Both the position numbers and the translations under genes were made by a program. From Serinicoccus hydrothermalis (GTDB lineage: Bacteria > Actinomycetota > Actinomycetes > Actinomycetales > Dermatophilaceae): 64,000 nucleotides of DNA. The notes below the pieces were generated by a model, which saw only the letters and a list, made by a program, of their open reading frames with translations, made no database searches and was not told the origin of the DNA. This document shows positions 36,288 to 45,378 of the stretch, in pieces. Position 1 is the stretch's first letter; every line of letters begins with the position of its first letter. The stretch is taken from assembly GCF_001685415.1 (NCBI RefSeq), contig NZ_CP014989.1:1364001-1428000 (forward strand), given 5' to 3'.

Positions 36288-37642
36288 CCCCTCCTCCCGG
36301 AAGGCGAGGAGCCGCGTCGCCACCACGACCAGGCTCACGAGCGCCCAGACCGCCACGAGGATCAGCGCGGCGGACCAGAGTCCGAAGACGTCCAGCGGCG
36401 TGGCCGGGTTGCCGGGCCCCACGGTCAGGCCGATGAAGAGGAAGGCCGCGCACGCCGGCATGACGGCGTGCGGTGAGAGCCGCAGCAGCCGTCGCCACCA
36501 TCCGTGCCCAGCTCGTGCGCGGGACCATGCCCCCGCCCTCGACACCCCACGGATCCCGAGCGCGACGACGAGGGCGCTCACCGCGAGCAGGACGAGGTCG
36601 ATGATCGTCGACGTGGGGCGGCCCACCTCGGGCACGCGTCCCAGGCCGATGTCGACGAGGCCGGTGCTGATCTCGAAGGGGTGGGAGTACGTCGTGGTGA
36701 AGGTGTCAGCAGGACGGCTGTCGCCAGACCACTGCTCGGCACCAGGTCCTGGCGGGCCGCATAGCGCGTCAGCGCGCCGTCGTGACCGATCCGAGGGGGA
36801 TCGGCGGTGCTGGTGTGCTGCCACCCCAGGGCGTAGGTCCCGGTGCCCGGCTGCTTCTCGTGGGACTGCTCCACGAGGTCGGCGGAGAGCAGCCTGACCC
36901 CGTTCGGCGCCACGCCACCCTGCTGCTTCATGGACAGCCAGGCGCCCAGGTCCTCAGCGGTGCTGATCACTCCTCCAGCGCCTCCCACGGAGGCCCGCAG
37001 CTCGCGCAGCGGGAGCGCGAAGCCGTACATCGAGACGGACCCGGCGTCCAGGCCCGGTCGGTCGCTCGCCGTCAGGACCGACGTCGTGTCCTCCATCCCG
37101 AGCGGGGTGAAGATGTGCTCCTCCAGATAGGCATCGAACTGCTCGCCGGAGACCACCTCCACGAGCCGTGCGAGCGTGCGGTAGTTGAGGTTGCTGTAGT
37201 GGTACTCCGTCCCGGGGTCGGACCGTGATCGCCGAGGAATCCGCCCCCTGCATGGAGAACGCCGGCAGGTAGTCGGTGACCGGTGCGCCGAGGGTCACCG
37301 TGCCGTCGTCGACCAGCTGCAGGACCGCGAAGGCGGTGAAGGACTTCGCCAGGGAGCCGACCGCCATGGGGGTATGCGCGGTGACGTCCCCGCTGCCCCG
37401 GTCACGACGACGGCGCCGTCCTCCACCACGACGTAGGCCGCCCCGGCGATGTCGTTGGTCGCGACGTAGTCGGTCACGAAGCGTTCTGCGGCGCCGGCGT
37501 CATAGGTGTCCGCGTCGGGTCCGGCCACGGCTCGCGGAGTGCCTGACACCAGGACACCCAGGCAGAGGCACACGGTGAGGCACAGGGCCGCGCCTCCCCG
37601 GAGGAGCCCTGCTACGTTCGGGACGGTGGGTGGTGGATGCAT
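36201..37642 (-). pseudogene. Serine hydrolase (class C beta-lactamase-like) with C-terminal membrane helices, frameshifted
   Basis: From ATG 37642 a signal peptide (GGAALCLTVCLCLGVLVSG) leads into the fold, but the frame breaks at least three times. Near 37410 an extra G in a G-run separates VVVTG from GDVTAHTP. Near 37220 SSAITV jumps to DPGTEYHYSN, with ~40 expected residues missing. Near 36715 the frame shifts before TFTTTYSHPFEISTG. Catalytic SxxK (GSLAKSFTA), YSN and the HDG box survive, so decay is recent. Four membrane helices end the protein, and the last frame runs antisense through tRNA-Sec (RTGIEPANDDGSP). Coordinates are approximate at the 3' side. Confidence 0.8.
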
Positions 37643-37744
37643 GTCCGCGAGCCTGCCGAGTCCCGCCGCCGCCCACGAGCCGGCTGTCCCCACCGGGAGG
37701 CGGGGGTTGTCCCGACAAGGTGGGAAGGCGTGAGACACGAGCTC

Positions 37745-39148
37745 ATGGGTGAAGGCCAGGGCGGTCGCCCGGGTCGGGCACCACGGCAGCCCGGGCAACC
37801 AGACCCGCGCCGCGGCATACCGTCCACGGACGCAGTGCTGCGCGCCCCCGCGGTCGCGCCCCACGTCACCCGCCTGGGTCACGAGCGTGCGCTCCCGGTC
37901 GTCCGCGAGGTGCAGCGGCGGGCGCGCGCCGGCGACGGGGATCTCGACCCGGCAGCCGTCGTCGCCACGGCAGCCATACAGCTGGCCGCCCTCGACGCGG
38001 GCGGCGGCCCACGGCCTGTCCTCAACGCCACAGGCGTGGTCGTCCACACCAACCTCGGCCGCGCGCCGCTGGGCGAGGCGGCACGGGCCGCCCTCCTCGA
38101 CGCCGCTGGGTATGCCGACGTCGAGCTGGACCTGGCCACCGGCGCCCGCGACCGGCGCGGCGGCGAGGTGCTCGACGCGCTGCGCGGGGCGGTGCCGGAG
38201 GCGCAGGACGCGCTGGTCGTCGGCAACGGTGCGGCCGCCCTGCTCCTGGCCACCACCGCGCTCGCGGCCGGCCGGGAGGTCGTGGTCAGCCGGGGCGAGA
38301 TGGTCGAGATCGGCGACGGCTTCCGGCTGCCCGACCTCGTGGAGTCCGGCGGGGCGCGGCTGCGCGAGGTCGGCACGACCAACCGCACCCACCTGAGGGA
38401 CTACGAGGACGCGCTCGACCGGCCGGGAGCGGACGTCGGTGCGCTGCTCAAGGTGCACCCCAGCAACTTCCGCGTCGAGGGCTTCGTCAGCAGCGTGACG
38501 GTGGCGCGCCTCGCCGGGCTCGCCCGCGAGCGCGACCTGCCGCTCGTCGTCGACCCCGGCAGCGGGCTGCTGGAGCCGGACGGAGACCTGCCCGACGAGC
38601 CGGACGCACGGACCACGCTGCGCGACGGCGCCGGGCTGGTCACGGCGAGCGCCGACAAGCTCCTCGGCGGGCCGCAGGCCGGGATCGTCCTCGGGGACGC
38701 CGACCTGGTGGCGCGGCTCCGGCGGCACCCGATGGCACGCGCCCTGCGCGTCGACAAGCTCACCCTGGCCGCCCTGGCCGCGACCGTCTGCGACCGCGGC
38801 TCCACGCCGGTGACCCTCGCCCGGCGCGCCCGGGGCCCGGGGCTGCGCGAGCGCGCCGACCGCCTGGCCGCGGCGCTGCGCGGGCACGATATCGAGGCCG
38901 AGGTGGTGCCGCACGCGGGGCGCGTGGGCGGCGGCGGCGCCCCGGGCGTGGAGCTGCCCGGCTGGGCGGTCGCGGTCCCCGAGGACCTGGCGCAGCGTCT
39001 GCGCCTGGGACGACCGGCGGTCCTGCCCCGGGTGCACGAGGGACGCTGCCTGCTCGACCCCCGGTGCATACCCGAGGAGCAGGACGAGGTGCTCCTGCGG
39101 GCGGTGGTCGAGGCCGCCGCCGACGTACCTGAACAGCCCCGCCGATGA
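37745..39148 (+). CDS. selA: L-seryl-tRNA(Sec) selenium transferase
   Basis: 467 residues. The PLP lysine is in TASADKLLGGPQAGIVLG, and the N-terminal tRNA-recognition region RRGIPSTDAVLRAPAV precedes NATGVVVHTNLGRAPLG. It converts Ser-tRNA(Sec) to Sec-tRNA(Sec) using selenophosphate. ATG 37745 is the best start; the frame is open further upstream but overlaps the pseudogene's signal-peptide region on the other strand. It overlaps selB by ATGA. Confidence 0.93.
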   Translation: MGEGQGGRPGRAPRQPGQPDPRRGIPSTDAVLRAPAVAPHVTRLGHERALPVVREVQRRARAGDGDLDPAAVVATAAIQLAALDAGGGPRPVLNATGVVVHTNLGRAPLGEAARAALLDAAGYADVELDLATGARDRRGGEVLDALRGAVPEAQDALVVGNGAAALLLATTALAAGREVVVSRGEMVEIGDGFRLPDLVESGGARLREVGTTNRTHLRDYEDALDRPGADVGALLKVHPSNFRVEGFVSSVTVARLAGLARERDLPLVVDPGSGLLEPDGDLPDEPDARTTLRDGAGLVTASADKLLGGPQAGIVLGDADLVARLRRHPMARALRVDKLTLAALAATVCDRGSTPVTLARRARGPGLRERADRLAAALRGHDIEAEVVPHAGRVGGGGAPGVELPGWAVAVPEDLAQRLRLGRPAVLPRVHEGRCLLDPRCIPEEQDEVLLRAVVEAAADVPEQPRR

Positions 39149-40875
39149 CGGTCGTCGCCACCGCCGGCCACGTCGACCACGGCAAGTCCGCGCTGGTGCG
39201 CGCGCTCACCGGGATGGAGCCGGACCGGTGGGCGGAGGAGCGCCGGCGCGGGCTCACCCTCGACCTCGGGTATGCCTGGACCACCCTCCCCCGCTCCGGC
39301 GCCGTGGCCTTCGTCGACGTGCCGGGCCACCGCCGGTTCATCGGCAACATGCTCAGCGGTCTCGGCCCCAGCGCCGCGGTGCTCCTCGTCGTCGCGGCCG
39401 ACGGCGGTTGGAGCGCCCAGTCCACCGAGCACCTCCTCGCGGCGCACGCGCTGCGGCTGCGGCACGGCGTGCTCGCCGTGACCCGCTGCGACCTCGCCGA
39501 CCCCGGCCCAGCGCTGGCGGAGGCCCGCGAGCGGCTCGCGGGGACGAGCCTTTCCGGCATACCCGCCGCCTGCGTGTCGGCGCGCACCGGCGAGGGGCTG
39601 GAGGACCTACGGTCCCTCCTCGACTCCTGCGTCGCGGGTATGCCCGTCCCTCCCGCAGACGCCCCGGTGCGGCTGTGGGTCGACCGGTCCTTCACCGTGC
39701 GCGGCGCGGGCACCGTCGTCACCGGCACGCTGCCTGCGGGAAGCGTCGCGGCCGGGGACCGGCTGCTGCTGACCTCGGCCCGCGGGTCGCCGCGCCGCCC
39801 GGTCCTGGTGCGGGGGCTGCAGACCCTGGGACGCGACGCCGCCCGCGTCGGCGGACCGGCCCGGGTGGCGCTCAACCTGCGCGGCGTGGAGGTGGACGAG
39901 GTCGGCCGCGGTCAGGCGCTGCTGGGCGGGGAGCGACCGTGGTGGCCGACGTCGACGACGGACGTCCTGCTCGACGCCGACGTGCTCCCCGCCCGGGTGA
40001 GCGTGCACGTCGGCACGGCGGCGGTGCCGGGCCGGCTGCGCGTCCTGGAGGCGTGCCACGCCCGGCTGCACACCGAGGCCCCGCTGCCGCTCGTGCCGGG
40101 CGACCGGGTGATCCTGCGGGACCCGGGCCGCGAGGGGGCCCTCGTCGGGGCGGAGGTGCTCGATGCGGTGGTCCCGCCGCTGCGGCGCAGCGGCGCCGCA
40201 CGGCGCCGGGCCGCGGCGCTGCGTCAGGACGCGCACGGCGTGGAGCTGGACGGCCGGGTGGTCACCGCCGCCACGGCCCGGCTGTGGGGCGAGGCGCTCG
40301 CCGCGCTGGTCCGCGAGCGCGCTGACGCGGACCCGCTCGACCCCTGGCTGCCGCTCGGCACCACGCTCACGACGCTGCGGCATCAGGTCGGCGTGCCGGA
40401 CCGGGCGACGCTCGAGGCGGTCGCGGCCCGCCAGCAGCTGGCGGTGCGCGACGACCGCGTGGGGCCGACCGCCCGGCACGACCGGGGACCGGCGCACCCG
40501 CCGACGGCCGTCCCGGACGACCCTCCCGGCCTGACCGCTCTCCTCCACCGTCTGGCCCGGGACCCCCTGGACGCGCCCAACCGCCCGGAGCTCGAGGCCC
40601 TGGGCATCGGCGGGCGCGAGATCGCCGCCGCGAGCGGCCGCGGCACCGTCCTCCGGCTGCCGGGCGAGGTCCTCCTCGGTGCGCAGGCACCGGCGCGCGC
40701 CCTGGCCGCCCTCGCCGACCTGCCGCAGCCGTTCACCACGAGCGCGGCGCGCACCGCCCTCGGGGTCAGCCGCAGGGTCGCGATCGCGCTGCTCGAGCAC
40801 CTGGATGCGCGGGGGCATACCCTCCGTGACGCGGCGGACACCCGCAGGCTCCTCACCCGCGACCCCTCCTCCTAG
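39145..40875 (+). CDS. selB: Selenocysteine-specific elongation factor
   Basis: 576 residues. GTPase G1 AGHVDHGKSALV, G3 VDVPGHRRF, and G4 as TRCD in place of the usual NKxD (common in SelB). EF-Tu-like domains 2-3 follow, then a C-terminal winged-helix portion (TSAARTALGVSRRVAIALLE) that binds the mRNA SECIS hairpin. It delivers Sec-tRNA at UGA. Start ATG 39145 overlaps the selA stop. Its own stop TAG doubles as the first three bases of the selD -10. Confidence 0.93.
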   Translation: MTVVATAGHVDHGKSALVRALTGMEPDRWAEERRRGLTLDLGYAWTTLPRSGAVAFVDVPGHRRFIGNMLSGLGPSAAVLLVVAADGGWSAQSTEHLLAAHALRLRHGVLAVTRCDLADPGPALAEARERLAGTSLSGIPAACVSARTGEGLEDLRSLLDSCVAGMPVPPADAPVRLWVDRSFTVRGAGTVVTGTLPAGSVAAGDRLLLTSARGSPRRPVLVRGLQTLGRDAARVGGPARVALNLRGVEVDEVGRGQALLGGERPWWPTSTTDVLLDADVLPARVSVHVGTAAVPGRLRVLEACHARLHTEAPLPLVPGDRVILRDPGREGALVGAEVLDAVVPPLRRSGAARRRAAALRQDAHGVELDGRVVTAATARLWGEALAALVRERADADPLDPWLPLGTTLTTLRHQVGVPDRATLEAVAARQQLAVRDDRVGPTARHDRGPAHPPTAVPDDPPGLTALLHRLARDPLDAPNRPELEALGIGGREIAAASGRGTVLRLPGEVLLGAQAPARALAALADLPQPFTTSAARTALGVSRRVAIALLEHLDARGHTLRDAADTRRLLTRDPSS

Positions 40876-40878
40876 GCT
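40873..40878 (+). promoter_or_regulatory. Leaderless -10 (TAGGCT) of selD overlapping the selB stop
   Basis: TAGGCT begins with the selB TAG codon and is followed by 7 nt and ATG 40886. selD thus can be expressed apart from selAB. Confidence 0.5.
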
Positions 40879-40885
40879 CGTCGGT

Positions 40886-41914
40886 ATGCCCGAGCGCACG
40901 ACCGGACCCCGCCCTCCGTCCCCCCGGCTCACCTCCCTGGCGGCGGGCGGAGGGTGCGCCTGCAAAATCCCGGCCGAGCGGCTCGAGCAGCTGGTCGACG
41001 GCCTGCCGGCACCGGCCGGCGACGCGGCGGCCCGGCTCCTCGTCGGGGTCGAGCACGGGGACGACGCCGCAGCCGTCCGGCTGGAGGGTGAGCTCGCGGT
41101 GCTCTCGACGGCCGACTTCTTCACCCCGGTCGTGGACGACCCGGCCGACTGGGGCCGGATCGCGGCGGCCAACGCGCTCTCCGACGTCTGGGCGATGGGC
41201 GGCACGCCGGTCCTGGCGATCAACCTGCTCGGCTGGCCCTCCGACCTCGACGACGACCTCGCGCGGGAGGTGCTGCGCGGCGGTGCCGAGGTCGCCGCGC
41301 TGGCCGGGTGCCCGCTCGCCGGCGGCCACTCGATCACCTCCCCGGAGCCGCTCTACGGCCTCGCCGTGACCGGCACCGCCCGGGCCGACCAGCTCATCCG
41401 CAACGACGCCGCGACCCCCGGCCTCCCGCTCACGCTCACCAAGCCGCTCGGCAGCGGCATCCTCAACAACCGGCACGGTCGCACCGGCGAGGTCTTCCCC
41501 GAGGCGGTGGCGACCATGACCGCGCTCAACCGCGAGGCCTCCGCCGCCGCGGTGGCCGCGGGCGTGCGGGCGGGCACGGACGTCACCGGCTTCGGGCTGC
41601 TGGGGCACCTGTGGAAGATGTGCCGGGCCTCCGGGGTCTCCGCGCAGCTCGACGTCGATGCGGTCCCGGCGATCGCGGGCGCCCGGGAGAGCCTCGCGAG
41701 CGGCTACGTGCCCGGGGGCACCCGGCGCAACCTGGACTGGGTGCGGCCGCACCTCGATCCGGGCAGCCACGTCGACGAGGACGACCTGCTGCTGCTCGCC
41801 GACGCGCAGACCAGCGGCGGGCTGCTCCTCGTCGGCGAGGTGCCGGAGGGGGTGGGCACGCCGATCGGGTGGACCGTCCCCGCCGGTGAGGTCCCGGCCC
41901 TGCGACTGCACTGA
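40886..41914 (+). CDS. selD: Selenide, water dikinase
   Basis: 342 residues. The active-site motif is GGGCACKIPAERLEQL: cysteine, not selenocysteine, sits at the Cys/Sec position, with the catalytic Lys next in the motif. The ATP-binding part has ADFFTPVVDDPADWGRIAAA and GGHSITSPEPLYGL. It makes selenophosphate from selenide and ATP for SelA. ATG 40886 follows the leaderless promoter. Confidence 0.95.
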   Translation: MPERTTGPRPPSPRLTSLAAGGGCACKIPAERLEQLVDGLPAPAGDAAARLLVGVEHGDDAAAVRLEGELAVLSTADFFTPVVDDPADWGRIAAANALSDVWAMGGTPVLAINLLGWPSDLDDDLAREVLRGGAEVAALAGCPLAGGHSITSPEPLYGLAVTGTARADQLIRNDAATPGLPLTLTKPLGSGILNNRHGRTGEVFPEAVATMTALNREASAAAVAAGVRAGTDVTGFGLLGHLWKMCRASGVSAQLDVDAVPAIAGARESLASGYVPGGTRRNLDWVRPHLDPGSHVDEDDLLLLADAQTSGGLLLVGEVPEGVGTPIGWTVPAGEVPALRLH

Positions 41915-41928
41915 TCCGGCGGGCGCCC

Positions 41929-41934
41929 TACGGT
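41929..41934 (+). promoter_or_regulatory. Leaderless -10 (TACGGT) of the aldehyde dehydrogenase gene
   Basis: TACGGT, then 7 nt, then ATG 41942. It rules out the in-frame GTG at 41933, which overlaps the hexamer. Confidence 0.5.
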
Positions 41935-41941
41935 GAGCGGT

Positions 41942-43366
41942 ATGTTCACCGCCCTCCCCTTCGTCGGCGGCACCGAGCTGCCGGCCGAGCAGACCTACGA
42001 CAACATCGACCCCGCCGACGGCTCGGTCCTCGGCCAGGTCGCCCGCTCCGGACCCGCCGAGGTCGACCGTGCCGTGCAGGCCGCGGCGCGGGCGCAGCCG
42101 GCCTGGGCCGCGACCTCGCCCGAGCACCGCGCCGACACCCTCACCCGCTGGGCCGACCTCGTCGACCAGCACCGCGAGCAGCTGGCCCGCACCGAGTCCC
42201 AGGACACCGGCAAGCCGCTGTCCCAGGCCCGCGCCGACGCGACCGTGGCGGCGCGCTACCTGCGCTACTACGGCCGGGTCGTCGAGGCCTTCTACGGCGA
42301 GGCCATTCCGCTCGGCCCGGAGCTGCACGCCTACACCCGGCGCGAGCCCTACGGCGTCGTCGGCAGCGTGGTCGCCTGGAACTACCCGCTCCAGCTCGCG
42401 GCCCGGTCCATGGCCGCCGCAGCGGTGACCGGCAACGCCGTCGTGCTCAAGCCGGCGGACGAGACGCCGCGCACCGCGCTCGCGCTCGCCGCCCTGGCCC
42501 AGGAGGCCGACGTGCCGGACGGGGTCGTCAACGTCGTGCCGGGCCTGGGGGCCGAGGCCGGGGCGGCCCTGACCGCCCACCCGCAGATCACCCACCTCGG
42601 GTTCGTCGGCTCGACCGAGACGGGCCGCGCGGTCGCCCGCGCCGCCGCCGAGCGGGTCGTCCCGGCGGTGCTGGAGCTGGGCGGCAAGTCCGCCCACGTG
42701 GTCTTCGCCGACGCCGATCTCGAGGCGGCGGCCGACGCCATCACCCGCAGCATCCTGCAGAACGCCGGCCAGACGTGCTCGGCCGGCTCCCGGCTCGTCG
42801 TGCACGCCGACGTCCGGGAGGAGCTCGTCGCCGCGGTCGCCGAACGCTTCCGCGCGACCACCCTCGGCCGCGGGCTCGACGACCCCGACCTGGGCCCGCT
42901 CGTGTCGGTCCGGCAGCAGGAACGGGTGCGCGGCTACGTCGAGGGCGCCCGCAGCGGCGAGCTCGTGGTCGGGGGGTCGGCTCCCACCGACGGTGGCGCG
43001 GACGGCGCCTTCTGGCTGCCCACGCTCATCGACGGGGTGGATCCCCGGGAGCCCATCGCCCAGGAGGAGGTCTTCGGGCCGGTCCTGGTCACGACGCCCT
43101 TCGAGGACGAGGCGCAGGCGCTCGCCCTCGCGAACGGCACGGCATACGGGCTCATCGCGGCGCTGTGGACCCGCGACCTGTCGCGGGCGCACCGGCTCGC
43201 GGCGGACCTCGAGGCGGGCCAGGTCTTCGTCAACACCTTCGGCGCCGGGGGTGGCGTGGAGCTGCCCTTCGGCGGGGTCAAGGCCTCGGGCTACGGCCGG
43301 GAGAAGGGGATCGAGGCGCTCGCCGGCTTCACCCGCACCAAGACCGTGGCCGTACGCCTCGGCTGA
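41942..43366 (+). CDS. NAD-dependent aldehyde dehydrogenase (betaine/aminobutyraldehyde type)
   Basis: 474 residues. Catalytic Cys in QNAGQTCSAGSRL, general-base Glu in LELGGKSAHVVF, cofactor loop GFVGSTETGRAVAR. Sequence style (EPYGVVGSVVAWNYPLQLA) is closest to betaine-aldehyde and 4-aminobutyraldehyde dehydrogenases; the true aldehyde is not deducible. It follows selD after 27 bp but has its own promoter, and no Sec codon is in frame. Confidence 0.9.
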   Translation: MFTALPFVGGTELPAEQTYDNIDPADGSVLGQVARSGPAEVDRAVQAAARAQPAWAATSPEHRADTLTRWADLVDQHREQLARTESQDTGKPLSQARADATVAARYLRYYGRVVEAFYGEAIPLGPELHAYTRREPYGVVGSVVAWNYPLQLAARSMAAAAVTGNAVVLKPADETPRTALALAALAQEADVPDGVVNVVPGLGAEAGAALTAHPQITHLGFVGSTETGRAVARAAAERVVPAVLELGGKSAHVVFADADLEAAADAITRSILQNAGQTCSAGSRLVVHADVREELVAAVAERFRATTLGRGLDDPDLGPLVSVRQQERVRGYVEGARSGELVVGGSAPTDGGADGAFWLPTLIDGVDPREPIAQEEVFGPVLVTTPFEDEAQALALANGTAYGLIAALWTRDLSRAHRLAADLEAGQVFVNTFGAGGGVELPFGGVKASGYGREKGIEALAGFTRTKTVAVRLG

Positions 43367-43451
43367 CTCCCACTCAGGGGGGACGGGAGCGGACCGGATC
43401 TCCCCCCGGGGACTGATGCCCGCCCGGTGAGCGCGCTGCTTGACTGGACGC

Positions 43452-44416
<965 letters not shown>

Positions 44417-44417
<1 letters not shown>

Positions 44418-45253
44418 TGATGACGCTCGTGCGCGCCGAGCTGCGCAAGACCAGCACCACCCGCATCTCCTGGACCATGCCGGTGGCGATGTTCCTCGTC
44501 GGTGGCCTCTTCGCCGCGCTGCAGGGCTTCGCCCTCGTGAGCTTCGGCGAGATCCCGGGGCCGGACGGCCAGACGATCGCCCCGGTCGAGGCCTTCGGCG
44601 AGACCGCGATCGCCCGGCTGGTCTACACCGGCGGCTTCCAGTTCGGCTACCTGCTGGCCCTCGTCCTCGGCATCCTGTCGATGAGCGGGGAGTTCCGCCA
44701 CCAGACCATCACCGGCACGCTGCTGAGCACCCCGCGGCGGGGCCGGCTCATCCTGGGCAAGCTGCTCGCCCTGGCGGTCGTCGTCACCCTCAACGGGCTG
44801 GCCTTCATCGCGGGCAGCCTCGTGGGAGGCGGGCTCATCCTGCTCTCCGGCGACGTCGCCCTCTTCCCCGACGCGGGCGGTCTGGTGCTGACGCTGCTGC
44901 GGCTGCTCCTCGTCCTCGTGCTCTGGGGCCTCATCGGGTTCGGGCTCGGTGTGCTCGTCACCAACCAGGTCGTGGCCCTCTTCGCGGGCATCGCCATCGC
45001 CCTGCTCGTCGAGCCGCTGCTGAGCTTCCTCATCCAGTTCCTCGACCCGGTGGCCGAGGCCGCGCGCTACTTCCCCAGCCAGGCGACGACGGCGGCCCTC
45101 GACCTGTATGCCGGGGTGGACGCCGAGGCCGCCGACATCTTCGGCGGCGGTGACCTGCTGACCTGGTGGGTGGCCGCGCTGGTGCTCCTCGGCTACGCGC
45201 TGGTCATGACTGTCCTCGGCTGGATCGTCACCGCACGTCGCGACGTCGCCTGA
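44417..45253 (+). CDS. ABC exporter permease (ABC-2 type)
   Basis: 278 residues with six membrane segments, starting with a cytoplasmic amphipathic stretch (TLVRAELRKTSTTRISW) and an extracytoplasmic loop between helices 1 and 2. The motif MSGEFRHQTITGTLLSTPRR before helix 3 is typical of ABC-2/NatB-like permeases. Its partner is the ATPase directly upstream; substrate unknown. ATG 44417 overlaps the preceding stop by one base; ATG 44420 is equally possible. Confidence 0.88.
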
Positions 45254-45304
45254 CGCGTCCGCGCCACCCCCGGACCACCTCCTGCGCCCGGTTCGCGCAG
45301 ACGA

Positions 45305-45310
45305 TAGGCT
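45305..45310 (+). promoter_or_regulatory. Candidate -10 (TAGGCT) of kgd
   Basis: TAGGCT stands 68 nt before the kgd GTG, giving a normal leadered message with a GAGG-type site (GATGAGGCG) before the start. No good -35 is seen. Confidence 0.3.
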
Positions 45311-45378
45311 GAGGGTGGCGCGTGCGCTTGTCGGCGCGCGTGCGGCAGTCCCCGGACGTGAGATGAGGCGCAGACCCC

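Noticed and set aside
37295-39037. 580-codon minus-strand frame across selA ending in the serine hydrolase
   Set aside because: Only its last ~85 codons (from ATG 37642) are real; the rest is antisense to selA.
40886-41914. Selenocysteine (TGA) in SelD active site
   Set aside because: The codon is TGC; the motif reads GGGCACKIP with cysteine.
43377-43407. GGGGGGA/TCCCCCC inverted repeat after the aldehyde dehydrogenase as terminator
   Set aside because: Loop of 17 nt and homopolymer arms; too weak to call in GC-rich DNA.
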